Part shown: in pieces, positions 1 through 7,077 of the stretch | Numbering within the stretch: position 1 is the first letter of the stretch | Layout: every line of letters starts with the position of its first letter | Source: Microbacterium indicum DSM 19969 | GTDB lineage: Bacteria > Actinomycetota > Actinomycetes > Actinomycetales > Microbacteriaceae | DNA length: 64,000 bases | Assembly (NCBI RefSeq): GCF_000422385.1 | Contig: NZ_AULR01000002.1 | Coordinates: 1-64,000, forward strand | Direction: 5' to 3' | Position numbers and translations under genes: made by a program | Notes under the pieces: model-generated | Databases searched by the model: none | What the model saw: only the letters and a program-made list of their open reading frames with translations | Told to the model about the DNA's origin: nothing

Positions 1-231
1 CCCGCCGATCAGCAAGGACGCCGCAAACGGCGCGGCTCACGCGGCGGCCGCCCCGTCGGCCTCGATACCGCCGACTACAAGAACCGGAACGTCATCGAGC
101 GCCGCTACTGCCACATCAAGCAATGGCGAGGACTCGCCACCCGCTACGACAAGCACGCGATCATCTACCGCGCCGCCGTGATCCTCAACGCCGTCATCGC
201 CTGGACCAAACAATTGTCAGACACACCCTAG
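1..231 (+). mobile_element. IS5-family transposase, C-terminal part (cut by window start)
   Basis: Reading frame 1 is open from the first base to the TAG at 229-231 and encodes the last 76 residues of an IS5-family (IS427-like) DDE transposase. The C-terminal signature is visible: NVIERRYCHIKQWRGLATRY, holding the catalytic Glu and the following Lys/Arg residues. The terminal inverted repeat (CAGACACACC, 218-227, just before CTAG) encodes the protein's last residues, so the element ends at the stop codon. It is related to the transposase of the next element but clearly diverged, so this is a different IS copy rather than a recent duplicate. Its 5' part lies outside the window. Confidence 0.85.
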
Positions 232-242
232 GGCGTGTCTCC
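228..242. repeat. Left CTAG target site plus left terminal inverted repeat of the second IS
   Basis: CTAG at 228-231 is followed by GGCGTGTCTCC. Reading leftwards from the same CTAG, the end of the first IS copy gives GGTGTGTCTG, so 221-240 is a near-palindrome in which two IS termini face each other across one shared CTAG. Confidence 0.75.
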
Positions 243-277
243 TAATTCGAGCGGGTGCCTCGCGGGATGATTCTTGG

Positions 278-1166
278 GTGAGTCGTGATGCGGTCCTAAC
301 GGATGCCCAGTGGGAACGGATCAGTCCTTTGTTGCCGTCGTCGGCCGGGCGGCGGGGGCGTCCGTTCCGGGACGATCGCCGGGTTGTCGAGGGGATCGTC
401 TGGCGGTATCGCGTGGGGACGCCGTGGCGTGACGTTCCGCCCTCGTTCGGCCCTTGGCAAACACTGTGGAAGCGGCACCGCCGCTATTCCGGCGACGGGA
501 CATGGGACCGGATCCACGCCGAGTTGCTTTCCGACGCCGACGCAATCGGTGACGTGGACTGGTCTGTGAGCGTGGACTCCACGATCAACCGCGCTCACCA
601 GCACGCGACGAACCTCTCTCGGGACACAGGGGGCTCTGTCGAATAACACGAACCTGCGCGAGGAGTCGCCTGATCACGCGATCGGGCGGTCGCGTGGCGG
701 GTTGAGCACGAAGATCCATCAGCTCGTCGACGGGCGAGGGCTACCGCTGGTGGTCTTGATCGGCCCCGGCCAGGCGGGCGACTCTCCGATGTTTCCTGTC
801 CTGATGAACCACCTGCGGGTCGGGCGTCGCGGCCCAGGCCGTCCCCGTTCACGCCCTGACCGGGTGCGCGGTGACAAGGCATACTCGTCGCGCGTGATAC
901 GGCAGCACCTGCGTTCGCGCGGGATCGTCGCGGTCATTCCGGAGCCAGCCGATCAGCAAGGGCATCGAAAACGTCGCGGTGCCCGCGGCGGTCGCCCCGT
1001 CGGCTACGACCACGACGACTACAAGGGGCGGAACGTCGTCGAGCGCGGGTTCAACGAGACGAAACAATGGCGTGGTCTCGCAACTCGGTACGACAATCTC
1101 GCCCTGACCTATCGCGGCGGTGTCGTCCTCCGCGCGATCACGCTCTGGCTGAAGGCCACAACATAG
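278..1166 (+). CDS. IS5-family transposase in two frames (orfA 278-646, orfB about 570-1166)
   Basis: The N-terminal frame (278-646, 122 codons) holds the DUF4096-type leader (TDAQWERISPLLP) and the first catalytic Asp in SVDSTINRAHQHA. The second frame, open from 570 to the TAG at 1164-1166, holds DHAIGRSRGGLSTKIHQ, the second Asp (VRGDKAYSSR) and the catalytic Glu signature (NVVERGFNETKQWRGLATRY). All DDE residues are therefore present, but joining them needs a move into the +1 frame (equivalently -2) in the 570-646 overlap, probably near the G run at 629-633. Many IS5/IS427 elements make a fused OrfAB by programmed frameshifting, usually -1; a disabling one-base change is the alternative. 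The TTG at 702 is the first start in the second frame but lies well inside the conserved region, so I do not think it is the true start. Confidence 0.8.
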
Positions 1167-1178
1167 GCTGCCTCGTCG

Positions 1179-1571
1179 TCACGAGTCGTCCGCCACGACC
1201 TCTGCTTTGAAACCGGCGGAGTTCTGCAACCAGCCCGCGTAGTGATCCGGGCCCCCCGCATGCGGGTAGCGATCCTGATACAGCGGCTCCCACCCATGCT
1301 CGCCAGCGGCAGACATGATGGCGTCCACCAGGTCGAGTGGGCCAGCCTTGAACGCGAGATGGTTCACGCCGGGCGCTCGGCGATCATGCTCCGCCCCGCT
1401 CAGATTCGGTGACGTCGTCAACGTGAGATACGCACCGCCAGCAGCCCAGGATTCGCCTTCGGACCACTCGCTCTCACGCTCGAAGCCGAGCTCGCGAAGT
1501 AGCCAGCCCCATTCGCGCCGAGCCTCCGCGAGATCCGCGACCCAAACCTCCACATGATGAAACCCCGCCAC
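1179..1571 (-). CDS. VOC-family (glyoxalase/bleomycin-resistance fold) protein, IS passenger
   Basis: A 130-residue single-domain vicinal-oxygen-chelate protein, the usual size for one beta-alpha-beta-beta-beta pair. It starts GTG with FHHVEVWV at residues 4-11, giving the N-terminal metal-ligand His; VNHLAFKA in the middle supplies a second His; and the C-terminal FKAEVVAD supplies the Glu. This is the H...H...E pattern of glyoxalase I-like and fosfomycin/bleomycin-resistance-like proteins. The substrate cannot be told from the sequence. The gene lies between the transposase stop and the right end of the IS and runs opposite to the transposase, so it travels with the element. A weak purine stretch precedes the GTG. 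It could be a detoxification or antibiotic-modification enzyme; I would not choose between these. Confidence 0.8.
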   Translation of the reverse strand: MAGFHHVEVWVADLAEARREWGWLLRELGFERESEWSEGESWAAGGAYLTLTTSPNLSGAEHDRRAPGVNHLAFKAGPLDLVDAIMSAAGEHGWEPLYQDRYPHAGGPDHYAGWLQNSAGFKAEVVADDS

Positions 1572-1607
1572 GTCCTACAGTCTTTCAGCCCCTCCGAAAC
1601 GGGTTTG

Positions 1608-1622
1608 GGAGACACGTCCTAG
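1608..1622. repeat. Right terminal inverted repeat plus CTAG target duplication
   Basis: GGAGACACGTC at 1608-1618 followed by CTAG at 1619-1622. It matches the left end in inverted orientation at 10 of 11 positions. The CTAG contains, on the minus strand, the TAG stop codon of the DJ-1/PfpI gene. Confidence 0.75.
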
Positions 1623-2149
1623 ACGACCGAGGTGATCGCGGCGTTGAACGCCTCGAGGTCCTCGGGCGAGCGAGACGTGATCAGGCGGTAGCCGCCCGCC
1701 GAGTCGTCGACGAGCTCGCGGTTGACCCACGTGCCGCCCGCGTTGCGCACGTCGGTCGACACGCTGCTCCACGACGTCAGGGTCTTGCCCTGGGCGATGC
1801 CCGCCTCGACGAGCAGCCACGGCGCGTGGCAGATCGCGGCGATCGTCTTGCCCGCGGCGGCGAACGCCTTCGTGAGGGCCACGGCGTGCTCGTCGAGCCG
1901 CAGCGCGTCGGCGTTGATCGTGCCGCCCGGGACGACGAGCATGTCGTAGCTCAGAACCGACGCCTCGGCGACGGTCGTGTCGGGTTCGACGACCTCCCCG
2001 GGATCCTTGTCGCCGACGAGGGTCTGGATCGGCTCGTTCGCGAGGGCGGCGATCGTGACGTCGGCGCCGGCGTCGCGCAGCGCGGCCACGGGCGAGAGGA
2101 GCTCGACCTGTTCGATTCCGTAGTTGGTCGAGATTACAAGTGCGCGCAT
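1619..2149 (-). CDS. DJ-1/PfpI-family protein (general stress protein / deglycase type)
   Basis: 176 residues with the class I glutamine-amidotransferase-like fold of the DJ-1/PfpI superfamily. VVPGG (72-76) and AAICHAPWLL with Cys107-His108 form the nucleophile elbow, and acidic residues near 13-16 fit the family's usual Glu partner. Members include PfpI/YhbO-type stress proteins; the in vivo reaction is debated and is not decided here. I chose ATG 2149 because GGGAG lies about eight bases upstream and family homology begins there; a longer in-frame extension exists but is shadow coding. The stop codon TAG lies inside the CTAG target duplication of the IS, so the element landed at the very end of this gene without truncating the protein. 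Confidence 0.85.
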   Translation of the reverse strand: MRALVISTNYGIEQVELLSPVAALRDAGADVTIAALANEPIQTLVGDKDPGEVVEPDTTVAEASVLSYDMLVVPGGTINADALRLDEHAVALTKAFAAAGKTIAAICHAPWLLVEAGIAQGKTLTSWSSVSTDVRNAGGTWVNRELVDDSAGGYRLITSRSPEDLEAFNAAITSVV

Positions 2150-2229
2150 GCGGCGCTCCCTTCGCGTCATTGCAGGTGCCTCCAGCATGCCGCGCCCCGC
2201 CGTGTCGGGGAAGTCCGCAGCCTGTGGAT

Positions 2230-3612
2230 TCACGATGACGGGGCGGGATCCTCCGTCGTCCGCCAGATGCGCACGGTGCCGTCGGATACCGCGACGATCG
2301 CGCCGTTCGCGGTGCGGAGGGCGGATCCGTGCAGCTCGGCGCTGAGAGGCGTTCCGCCGCGGTCGGTCGCGACGAAGGTGCCGTCGGCGTGCTCGGCCCA
2401 GAGATACCCGCCGCCGCCCGACACGTACGTAGTCTCGGGGGAGGCGGGATCCGGTGCGCGGACCGCCGACTCGCCCGGGGTGACGCTCACGAGGTCCGCC
2501 TCGGCGGCGCCGAGCGCCGCCACGTCCTCCGACCACGTTGCGACGTCGCCCGTCAGGACCGGCTGGCGCTCGAGGCCCGTGACGACGGATCCGTCGCCTC
2601 CCTCCACGACGGCGTAGCCCGCGTCGAGGAAGCGCGCCGCCCCGAGCGAGCTGTCGGCGTCGCGCCCGAGCCAGATCGCGGGCCCCTCGTCGTCGAGGCC
2701 CCACCGCTCCTCGCCCGTCGCGATCTCGAGCCCCACGAGCACGCCGGCGTCGTCCGCGAGCCCGAGGGGCTCGGGCGGCGGGCGGTACCCGAGCACCGTC
2801 GCACCCGCGATCCGGTCGGCGTGCACCCCGTCCGCGGTCCAGAGGCTGCGGCCGGTGCGGGGATCGAGCGCGACCGTCCGCATGAGGTCGCCCTCCTCGT
2901 CGCGGTCGAAGCCCGCGGGCCCTCCGTCGACGTTCACGATGATCGCCTGGCTCGACACGGCGACGATCCGCACGGCCGCATCGGCGACGCGATCGGCCTC
3001 CTCGTCGTCGCCCGCGACGCTCTCGATCACCGGCTCCGCCCAGAGCGCGTCGTCGCCAGTCCTGCCGTCGAGCGCGACGACGCCGACCTCGCGGGTGCCG
3101 TCGGGATCCGCGACACGGCACCAGTCCTCGGGCTCGTCGCACGGGTTCGCGAGGTAGAGCTCGAGCTGCAGCGGCCCGAGATCGGCGCCGTCGACGAGCC
3201 AGCCGTCCTGCGAGAAGAGACTCACGATCGTGTCGTCGGGCGCCTCGATCGGGTCGAACGAGGTCTCGCGGCGCCACAGCTCCTCGCCCGTGGAGAGGTC
3301 GAGGGCATCGACCTGCGCGTAGCCCGACGCGTCGGAGCCCGCGACGACGAGGACGTCGCCTGAGGCCGTCGCGCGCGTGACGTCGACGACGCCGAGGGGA
3401 TCCTCGGGAACCACCTCCGTGAGCGGGATCTCGGGCAGCGGGGACCCCTCGAACAGCGGGTACCCCGCGAGGGTCGGCCCGTCGTCGGACGCGTCGGTCG
3501 GCGACGGCTGCAGGATCGAGGGATCATCGTCGGCGGCCGTCGCCGCGCATGCCGTCAGCGTGATGATCGCGGCCGCCGTCACGACGGCGAGAGCCCCCCG
3601 GCGTTCCCCCAT
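2230..3612 (-). CDS. Secreted lipoprotein with PQQ-like beta-propeller repeats
   Basis: 460 residues. The N-terminus is a lipoprotein signal (charged MGERR, hydrophobic stretch, lipobox LTAC with Cys22), followed by an acidic, low-complexity linker. The rest carries repeated short blades of the PQQ/WD40-like type: ALDLSTGEELWRRET, ALDGRTGDDALWAE, ALDPRTGRSLWTAD and GLEIATGEERWGL, each with the G-E/R-x-x-W blade signature. Such proteins are usually cell-surface scaffolds; a quinoprotein catalytic site is not evident. It is alone between the DJ-1 gene and the GntR gene, with short gaps. No specific function can be assigned. Confidence 0.75.
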   Translation of the reverse strand: MGERRGALAVVTAAAIITLTACAATAADDDPSILQPSPTDASDDGPTLAGYPLFEGSPLPEIPLTEVVPEDPLGVVDVTRATASGDVLVVAGSDASGYAQVDALDLSTGEELWRRETSFDPIEAPDDTIVSLFSQDGWLVDGADLGPLQLELYLANPCDEPEDWCRVADPDGTREVGVVALDGRTGDDALWAEPVIESVAGDDEEADRVADAAVRIVAVSSQAIIVNVDGGPAGFDRDEEGDLMRTVALDPRTGRSLWTADGVHADRIAGATVLGYRPPPEPLGLADDAGVLVGLEIATGEERWGLDDEGPAIWLGRDADSSLGAARFLDAGYAVVEGGDGSVVTGLERQPVLTGDVATWSEDVAALGAAEADLVSVTPGESAVRAPDPASPETTYVSGGGGYLWAEHADGTFVATDRGGTPLSAELHGSALRTANGAIVAVSDGTVRIWRTTEDPAPSS

Positions 3613-3661
3613 GCCTCGGAGGATAGGGGGATCCGGAGGGCTCGCGCCAGGGGACGTCGAC

Positions 3662-4270
3662 TTATCGCGTCGCGAACTGCGCGCGCACGAGGGCCTCCGC
3701 GGCGGGCGCGTCGGCGGCCGCGATGGCGTCGCGCAGCGCCGTGAGGTCGTCGGCGGAGACGGTGATCTCGACGCCGTGCAGGTTGCGCGTTATGGCGAGG
3801 TCGGCGTCGCCCGCGAGGGTCTTCACGAACTCATTGCCGCAGGCCTCGATGAACGCGGCGTGCAGGGTCGCGAGGACCTCGCTGACGTCGGCGCCGCGGG
3901 CCGCGCGCGCGATCGCGTCCTCGACGTGCGAGGTCGCGAGGCCGCGCTGCCCGGCCGTCATGCGCGCGACGGCCAAGGCGGCCGCCATCGCGCGGTAGTG
4001 GGCGGCGAACTCGAGGGTGCTCGCGACGAGCTCGGGCGTGACCTCGGTCACGCGGGTGTAGCGGCTCGGCGACATCTCGACGAGGCCGATGCGCTCGAGG
4101 CGCTGCAGGGCTTCGCGAACGGGCATGCGCGACACGCCCATCGTGCGGGCGAGTTCGGCGTCGCGCAGGCGCTCGCCGGGTTCGAGCGTGCCGTCGATGA
4201 TCGCATCGGACATGCGATCGAACACGGCGTCCGCGAGCCGGATCGGATTGGCGGAAACGGGCTGGAGCAT
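3662..4270 (-). CDS. GntR-family (FCD-type) transcriptional regulator
   Basis: 202 residues. An N-terminal winged helix (about residues 10-75) contains the GntR signature ERLRDAELARTMGVSRMPVR followed by EALQRLERIGLVEMSP. The C-terminal all-helical part is FCD-like, with spaced His residues that in this subfamily often bind metal or a carboxylate ligand. I chose ATG 4270 because a strong Shine-Dalgarno (AAGGAGGT) stands about 11 bases upstream; the longer in-frame start at 4399 adds a low-complexity Arg-rich tail without homology. No obvious partner operon adjoins it, so the target genes and effector are unknown. Confidence 0.8.
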   Translation of the reverse strand: MLQPVSANPIRLADAVFDRMSDAIIDGTLEPGERLRDAELARTMGVSRMPVREALQRLERIGLVEMSPSRYTRVTEVTPELVASTLEFAAHYRAMAAALAVARMTAGQRGLATSHVEDAIARAARGADVSEVLATLHAAFIEACGNEFVKTLAGDADLAITRNLHGVEITVSADDLTALRDAIAAADAPAAEALVRAQFATR

Positions 4271-4320
4271 GAGAAGCGGGTACCTCCTTCGCGCGACACC
4301 GCGCGGTCTCGACAGGGGAG

Positions 4321-4345
4321 CGAGCGCGTTTCGGGTTCGCGCTCG
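4321..4345. promoter_or_regulatory. Inverted repeat upstream of the GntR gene
   Basis: CGAGCGCG (4321-4328) and CGCGCTCG (4338-4345) form 8-bp arms around a 9-base spacer, upstream of the GntR start. A possible minus-strand -10 element (TAGTGT, 4358-4353) lies just beyond. It could be an autoregulatory operator or a leader hairpin; weak evidence. Confidence 0.3.
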
Positions 4346-4430
4346 TGGTCTCACACTAGGCGCGATGCCGGCATCCGAGGATCGACCGGGATCCGTCATG
4401 CCGGGTGTCCCAGCGGATTCGTAACCTCGC

Positions 4431-4946
4431 TCAGCCGCGCCAGGTGACGACGCCCAGCGACGCCTTCGTGTCGGCGAGCTTGACCCAGCCGTCTCCGAAC
4501 TCGTAGGTCATGCCGTAGCCGTCGTCGTCCTGGTACATCGCGTACTCGGGGTCCTCGGTCACGTACACGACGCCGTCGCCCTCCTCGACCGTCCATCCCT
4601 GGCCGGCGAGGTACTGCTCCATCTCGGTCGCGGCGTCGGCGTCGATCTCCGCCCACCCGTAGATCTGCGCGACCTCGGCGCCGTTGGCCGGGTCGCCCCA
4701 GGTGCACTGGATCCCGCCGTCGATCTCGTGCTCGCCGATCCGGAAGACGTCCTCGCGGGCCGTCCAGCCGAGGTCGGCCAGCTGATCGGCGAAGTCGGAC
4801 GACACCATCGACTCGCAGGTGAGTTCCTCGGGCGTCGCGCTCGCCGTCGGAGCGGGCGTCGCCTCCTGCGCGTCGCCGGACGCGCCGCACCCCGCGAGCA
4901 GCAGCGCGGCGGCGAAGACCGCGACGGCGGCGGACCGGCGGATCAT
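4431..4946 (-). CDS. Small secreted lipoprotein, function unknown
   Basis: 171 residues with a clear lipoprotein signal: MIRR, hydrophobic stretch, and lipobox LAGC with Cys20. A Thr/Ala/Pro-rich linker follows, then a compact domain with two Cys residues (LTCESM, IQCTWGD) that resembles actinobacterial DUF3558-like surface lipoproteins, though I cannot confirm the family. The start ATG overlaps the stop of the upstream phosphatase gene (ATGA, 4943-4946), so the two are translationally coupled and presumably cotranscribed from the hisN side. Confidence 0.75.
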   Translation of the reverse strand: MIRRSAAVAVFAAALLLAGCGASGDAQEATPAPTASATPEELTCESMVSSDFADQLADLGWTAREDVFRIGEHEIDGGIQCTWGDPANGAEVAQIYGWAEIDADAATEMEQYLAGQGWTVEEGDGVVYVTEDPEYAMYQDDDGYGMTYEFGDGWVKLADTKASLGVVTWRG

Positions 4947-5728
4947 GCGCTCGCGCCGTGGAGCACCGCGAGGGCGGCGTCGTGGACGAGGCCGTTCGAC
5001 GCGAGGGCCGAGAGCGTGTCGATGCGGTCGGCGCCCTCGAAGGAGGTGAAGCGCCCGCCGGCCTCGCGCACGATCGCCACGGCCGCCGCGATGTCGTACT
5101 CCTTGACGTCGAACTCGCCGACGATGTCGACTCGGCCCTCGGCGAGGAGCATGTACGACCAGATGTCACCGTAGGCGCGGTCGCGCCAGACGCGCTCCTG
5201 GAGGGCGAGCAGCTCGTCGAGGTGGCCCGCCCGGCGCCACTGGTCGATCGACTGGAAGCTCAGCGAGGCCTCGTCGAGCGAGGCGACGTCGGAGACCGAG
5301 ACGCGCCGGTCGCCGTCAGTCCACGCGCCGAGGCCCGTCGCCGCCCACCAGCGCCGGCCGAGAGCGGGCATGCTCACGACGCCGACGCTCACGGCGCCGT
5401 CGATCTCGAGCGCGATCATCGTCCCCCATGCCGGCACGCCGCGCAGGTAGTTGGCGGTGCCGTCGATCGGGTCGATGATCCAGCGGCGCGACGTGGGCGC
5501 GCTGGCGCCGAACTCCTCGCCGAACACGCCGTCCCCGGGGCGCTCGGCGGCGATGAGCTCGCGGATCGCCCGCTCGGCGGCGAGGTCGGCCTCCGTGACG
5601 TGCGTGCGGTCGGCCTTGAGCGAGACCTCGAGGTCGGCGGCGTCGAACCGCGGCAGCGTCTGCGCGTCGGCCGCGTCGGCGAGCCGGAGGGCGAGGGCGA
5701 GGTCGTCGGCGAGCGCGGGAGAGGCCAT
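4943..5728 (-). CDS. hisN: Inositol-monophosphatase-fold phosphatase, probably histidinol-phosphatase
   Basis: 261 residues, the usual length of the IMPase/HisN family. Metal-binding motifs are in order: GEEFG (70-74), DPIDGTANYLRG (86-97) and a C-terminal EYDIAAAVAIVREAGG. In actinobacteria this subgroup includes HisN, which dephosphorylates L-histidinol phosphate in histidine synthesis, and close relatives acting on inositol phosphates or fructose-1,6-bisphosphate. The overall sequence looks most like the HisN type, but no other his gene is nearby, so substrate assignment rests on family resemblance. Starts at ATG 5728, just downstream of the terminator that follows tRNA-Lys. Confidence 0.7.
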   Translation of the reverse strand: MASPALADDLALALRLADAADAQTLPRFDAADLEVSLKADRTHVTEADLAAERAIRELIAAERPGDGVFGEEFGASAPTSRRWIIDPIDGTANYLRGVPAWGTMIALEIDGAVSVGVVSMPALGRRWWAATGLGAWTDGDRRVSVSDVASLDEASLSFQSIDQWRRAGHLDELLALQERVWRDRAYGDIWSYMLLAEGRVDIVGEFDVKEYDIAAAVAIVREAGGRFTSFEGADRIDTLSALASNGLVHDAALAVLHGASA

Positions 5729-5744
5729 TGCCCCAGGGTACAGA

Positions 5745-5778
5745 GAAGGCCCTATCTGCTCTCACAGACAGGGCCTTC
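5745..5778 (-). terminator. Hairpin terminator downstream of tRNA-Lys
   Basis: GAAGGCCCT (5745-5753) pairs perfectly with AGGGCCTTC (5770-5778) around a 16-base loop. It lies between the tRNA 3' end and the hisN start on the same strand, so it likely ends the tRNA transcript. Confidence 0.65.
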
Positions 5779-5783
5779 GGTTG

Positions 5784-5856
5784 TGCGCCCCCAGGGACTT
5801 GAACCCTGAACCCATTGATTAAGAGTCAATTGCTCTGCCGATTGAGCTAGAGGCGC
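5784..5856 (-). tRNA. tRNA-Lys (anticodon CUU)
   Basis: A 73-nt cloverleaf on the minus strand. Acceptor stem GCGCCTC/GGGGCGC (one G-U pair), D arm GCTC/GAGC, anticodon stem ATTGA/TCAAT with loop CTCTTAA (anticodon CTT), T arm CAGGG-TTCAAGT-CCCTG, discriminator A. CCA is not encoded. It appears intact, with no sign of an integrated element at its 3' end. Confidence 0.97.
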
Positions 5857-5899
5857 ATGGTGTCGGGCCGATCGAAACCGTGGCGCGAACCGAGGAATT

Positions 5900-5929
5900 A
5901 CTTTACCCAGACCCCGGCCCCGGCGCCAA
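5900..5929 (-). promoter_or_regulatory. Promoter for tRNA-Lys
   Basis: On the minus strand, TTGGCG (5929-5924) and TAAAGT (5905-5900) are separated by 18 bases, giving a good -35/-10 pair. The predicted transcript start is about 35 bases upstream of the mature tRNA. Confidence 0.5.
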
Positions 5930-5994
5930 TCGGGCCCGTTCTCCGGCGTGTCTGAGCGGGTGCTGAGGGTTCGAGGATGGCTACGATCGGCGGC

Positions 5995-7017
5995 ATGCCC
6001 GCAGGTCGCCGCCCGTCCATGGCCGATGTCGCCGACGCCGCCGGCGTCTCGCACCAGACCGTCTCGCGCGTCCTCAACGGGCACGCCTACGTGCGGGAGG
6101 AGACCCGCGACAGGGTCAACGCGGCGATCGAACGGCTCGGCTACCGGCGCAACCAGGCGGCGCGCGCCCTCGCGACGGCGCGCAGCGGCGTCATCGGCGT
6201 CGTGACGACGGGGACGGCGGACCACGGGCCCGCGAGCACGGTGCTCGCGATCGAGCGGGCGGCGCGCGGTGCGGGGCGCTTCGTGTCGCTCGCGGCGCTG
6301 CCCGAGGCGGACGCCGACTCCGCGCGGGCCACGCTGGGCGCGATGCAGGAGCAGGGCGTCGACGGGATCGCGATCGTCGCGCCCGTCGTCGACGTCGCCC
6401 GCCTCGTCGACGACGTGTCGCTCCCGATCCCCGTCGTGGTCGTCGCGGCCCGCGGCGATGCCCCGGAGGGATCCTCGGTCCGCTACGTCGCGGTCGACCA
6501 GCGCGGGGGAGCGGCGCAGGCCACCCGTCACCTCGTCGGCCTCGGCCACACCGGGATCGCGCACGTCCGCGGCGCGGAGGGGTGGTTCGACGCGATCGAG
6601 CGCGCGAGCGGGTACGCGCTGGCGATGGAGGAGGCCGGCCTCGAGCCCCGCGTCGTCGACGCCGGCGGATGGAGCGCCCGAGACGGCCTCGCCGCCGCGG
6701 CCGCGCTCGCCGACGACGTGCGGGCCGGGCGGATCACGGCGATCGCGGCGGCGAACGACCACCTCGCGCTCGGCGTCATCCGTGCGCTCGCGGATCGGGG
6801 CCTCCGCGTGCCGGACGACGCGTCGGTCGTCGGGTTCGACGACATCGACGCGGGCGACGTGCTGATCCCGTCGCTCACGACGGTCCGCCAGCCGTTCGAG
6901 GAGCTGGGATCGCGCGTCGTCGACGCCCTCCTGGGAGGCGACGCGCGGGGCGTCGTCGAGGCGGAGCTCATCGTGCGCGAGAGCGCGACACGCCGTGCTT
7001 CCGCACCGCATGTGTGA
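5995..7017 (+). CDS. LacI-family regulator of the arabinose operon
   Basis: 340 residues. The N-terminal LacI helix-turn-helix (SMADVADAAGVSHQTVSRVL, then hinge-helix QAARALATARS) is followed by a periplasmic-binding-protein-like effector domain ending in the usual FDDIDAGDVLIPSLTTVRQP segment. It is directly upstream of araBDA, and a LacI-type palindrome overlaps its own stop codon in front of araB, so it is very probably the arabinose repressor of the LacI type found in actinobacteria (not AraC). Start choice: ATG 5995 lies 7 bases after TACGAT (5982-5987), which fits a leaderless transcript; ATG 5977 is in frame but lies upstream of that -10 element. Confidence 0.85.
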   Translation: MPAGRRPSMADVADAAGVSHQTVSRVLNGHAYVREETRDRVNAAIERLGYRRNQAARALATARSGVIGVVTTGTADHGPASTVLAIERAARGAGRFVSLAALPEADADSARATLGAMQEQGVDGIAIVAPVVDVARLVDDVSLPIPVVVVAARGDAPEGSSVRYVAVDQRGGAAQATRHLVGLGHTGIAHVRGAEGWFDAIERASGYALAMEEAGLEPRVVDAGGWSARDGLAAAAALADDVRAGRITAIAAANDHLALGVIRALADRGLRVPDDASVVGFDDIDAGDVLIPSLTTVRQPFEELGSRVVDALLGGDARGVVEAELIVRESATRRASAPHV

Positions 7018-7030
7018 GCGCTAACATATG
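7009..7030. promoter_or_regulatory. LacI-type operator in front of araB
   Basis: The 22-bp CATGTGTGAGCGCTAACATATG is an inverted repeat centred on AGCGCT; 9 of 11 position pairs are complementary. The AGCGCT core is typical of LacI-family operators. It overlaps the stop codon of the LacI gene and lies about 50 bases before araB. Confidence 0.7.
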
Positions 7031-7077
7031 ACGGTGCCGGGACGATCCGGCGCCACCTCTCACGGAAAGCGGTTGCG

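Larger units (their letters stand above)
232..1618 (+). mobile_element. Complete IS5-family element carrying a VOC passenger gene
   Basis: The left end GGCGTGTCTCC (232-242) is an inverted copy, 10 of 11 matching, of the right end, which reads GACGTGTCTCC on the minus strand (1608-1618). Both ends are flanked by CTAG (228-231 and 1619-1622), which fits the YTAR-type target duplications of IS5-like elements. Inside are a two-frame transposase (278-1166) and, on the opposite strand, a VOC-fold gene (1179-1571). IS5-family elements normally end within tens of bases of the transposase stop, as the neighbouring copy does, so about 450 bp between the stop and the right end are extra. The left CTAG is shared with the end of the upstream IS copy. 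Confidence 0.75.

Noticed and set aside
702..1166. Independent transposase gene starting at TTG 702
   Set aside because: The frame is already conserved upstream of 702 (DHAIGRSRGG), so this is the second half of a frameshifted transposase.
2150..3277. N-terminal extension of the DJ-1 protein to 552 residues
   Set aside because: It overlaps the lipoprotein gene in another frame; ATG 2149 has a ribosome-binding site and begins the family homology.
2329..3363. 344-residue plus-strand open frame opposite the beta-propeller lipoprotein
   Set aside because: No signal, motif or ribosome-binding site; the minus strand has a lipobox and blade repeats.
5784..5856. tRNA-Lys as an integration site for a mobile island
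   Set aside because: No repeat of the tRNA 3' end, integrase or composition change is seen on either side.
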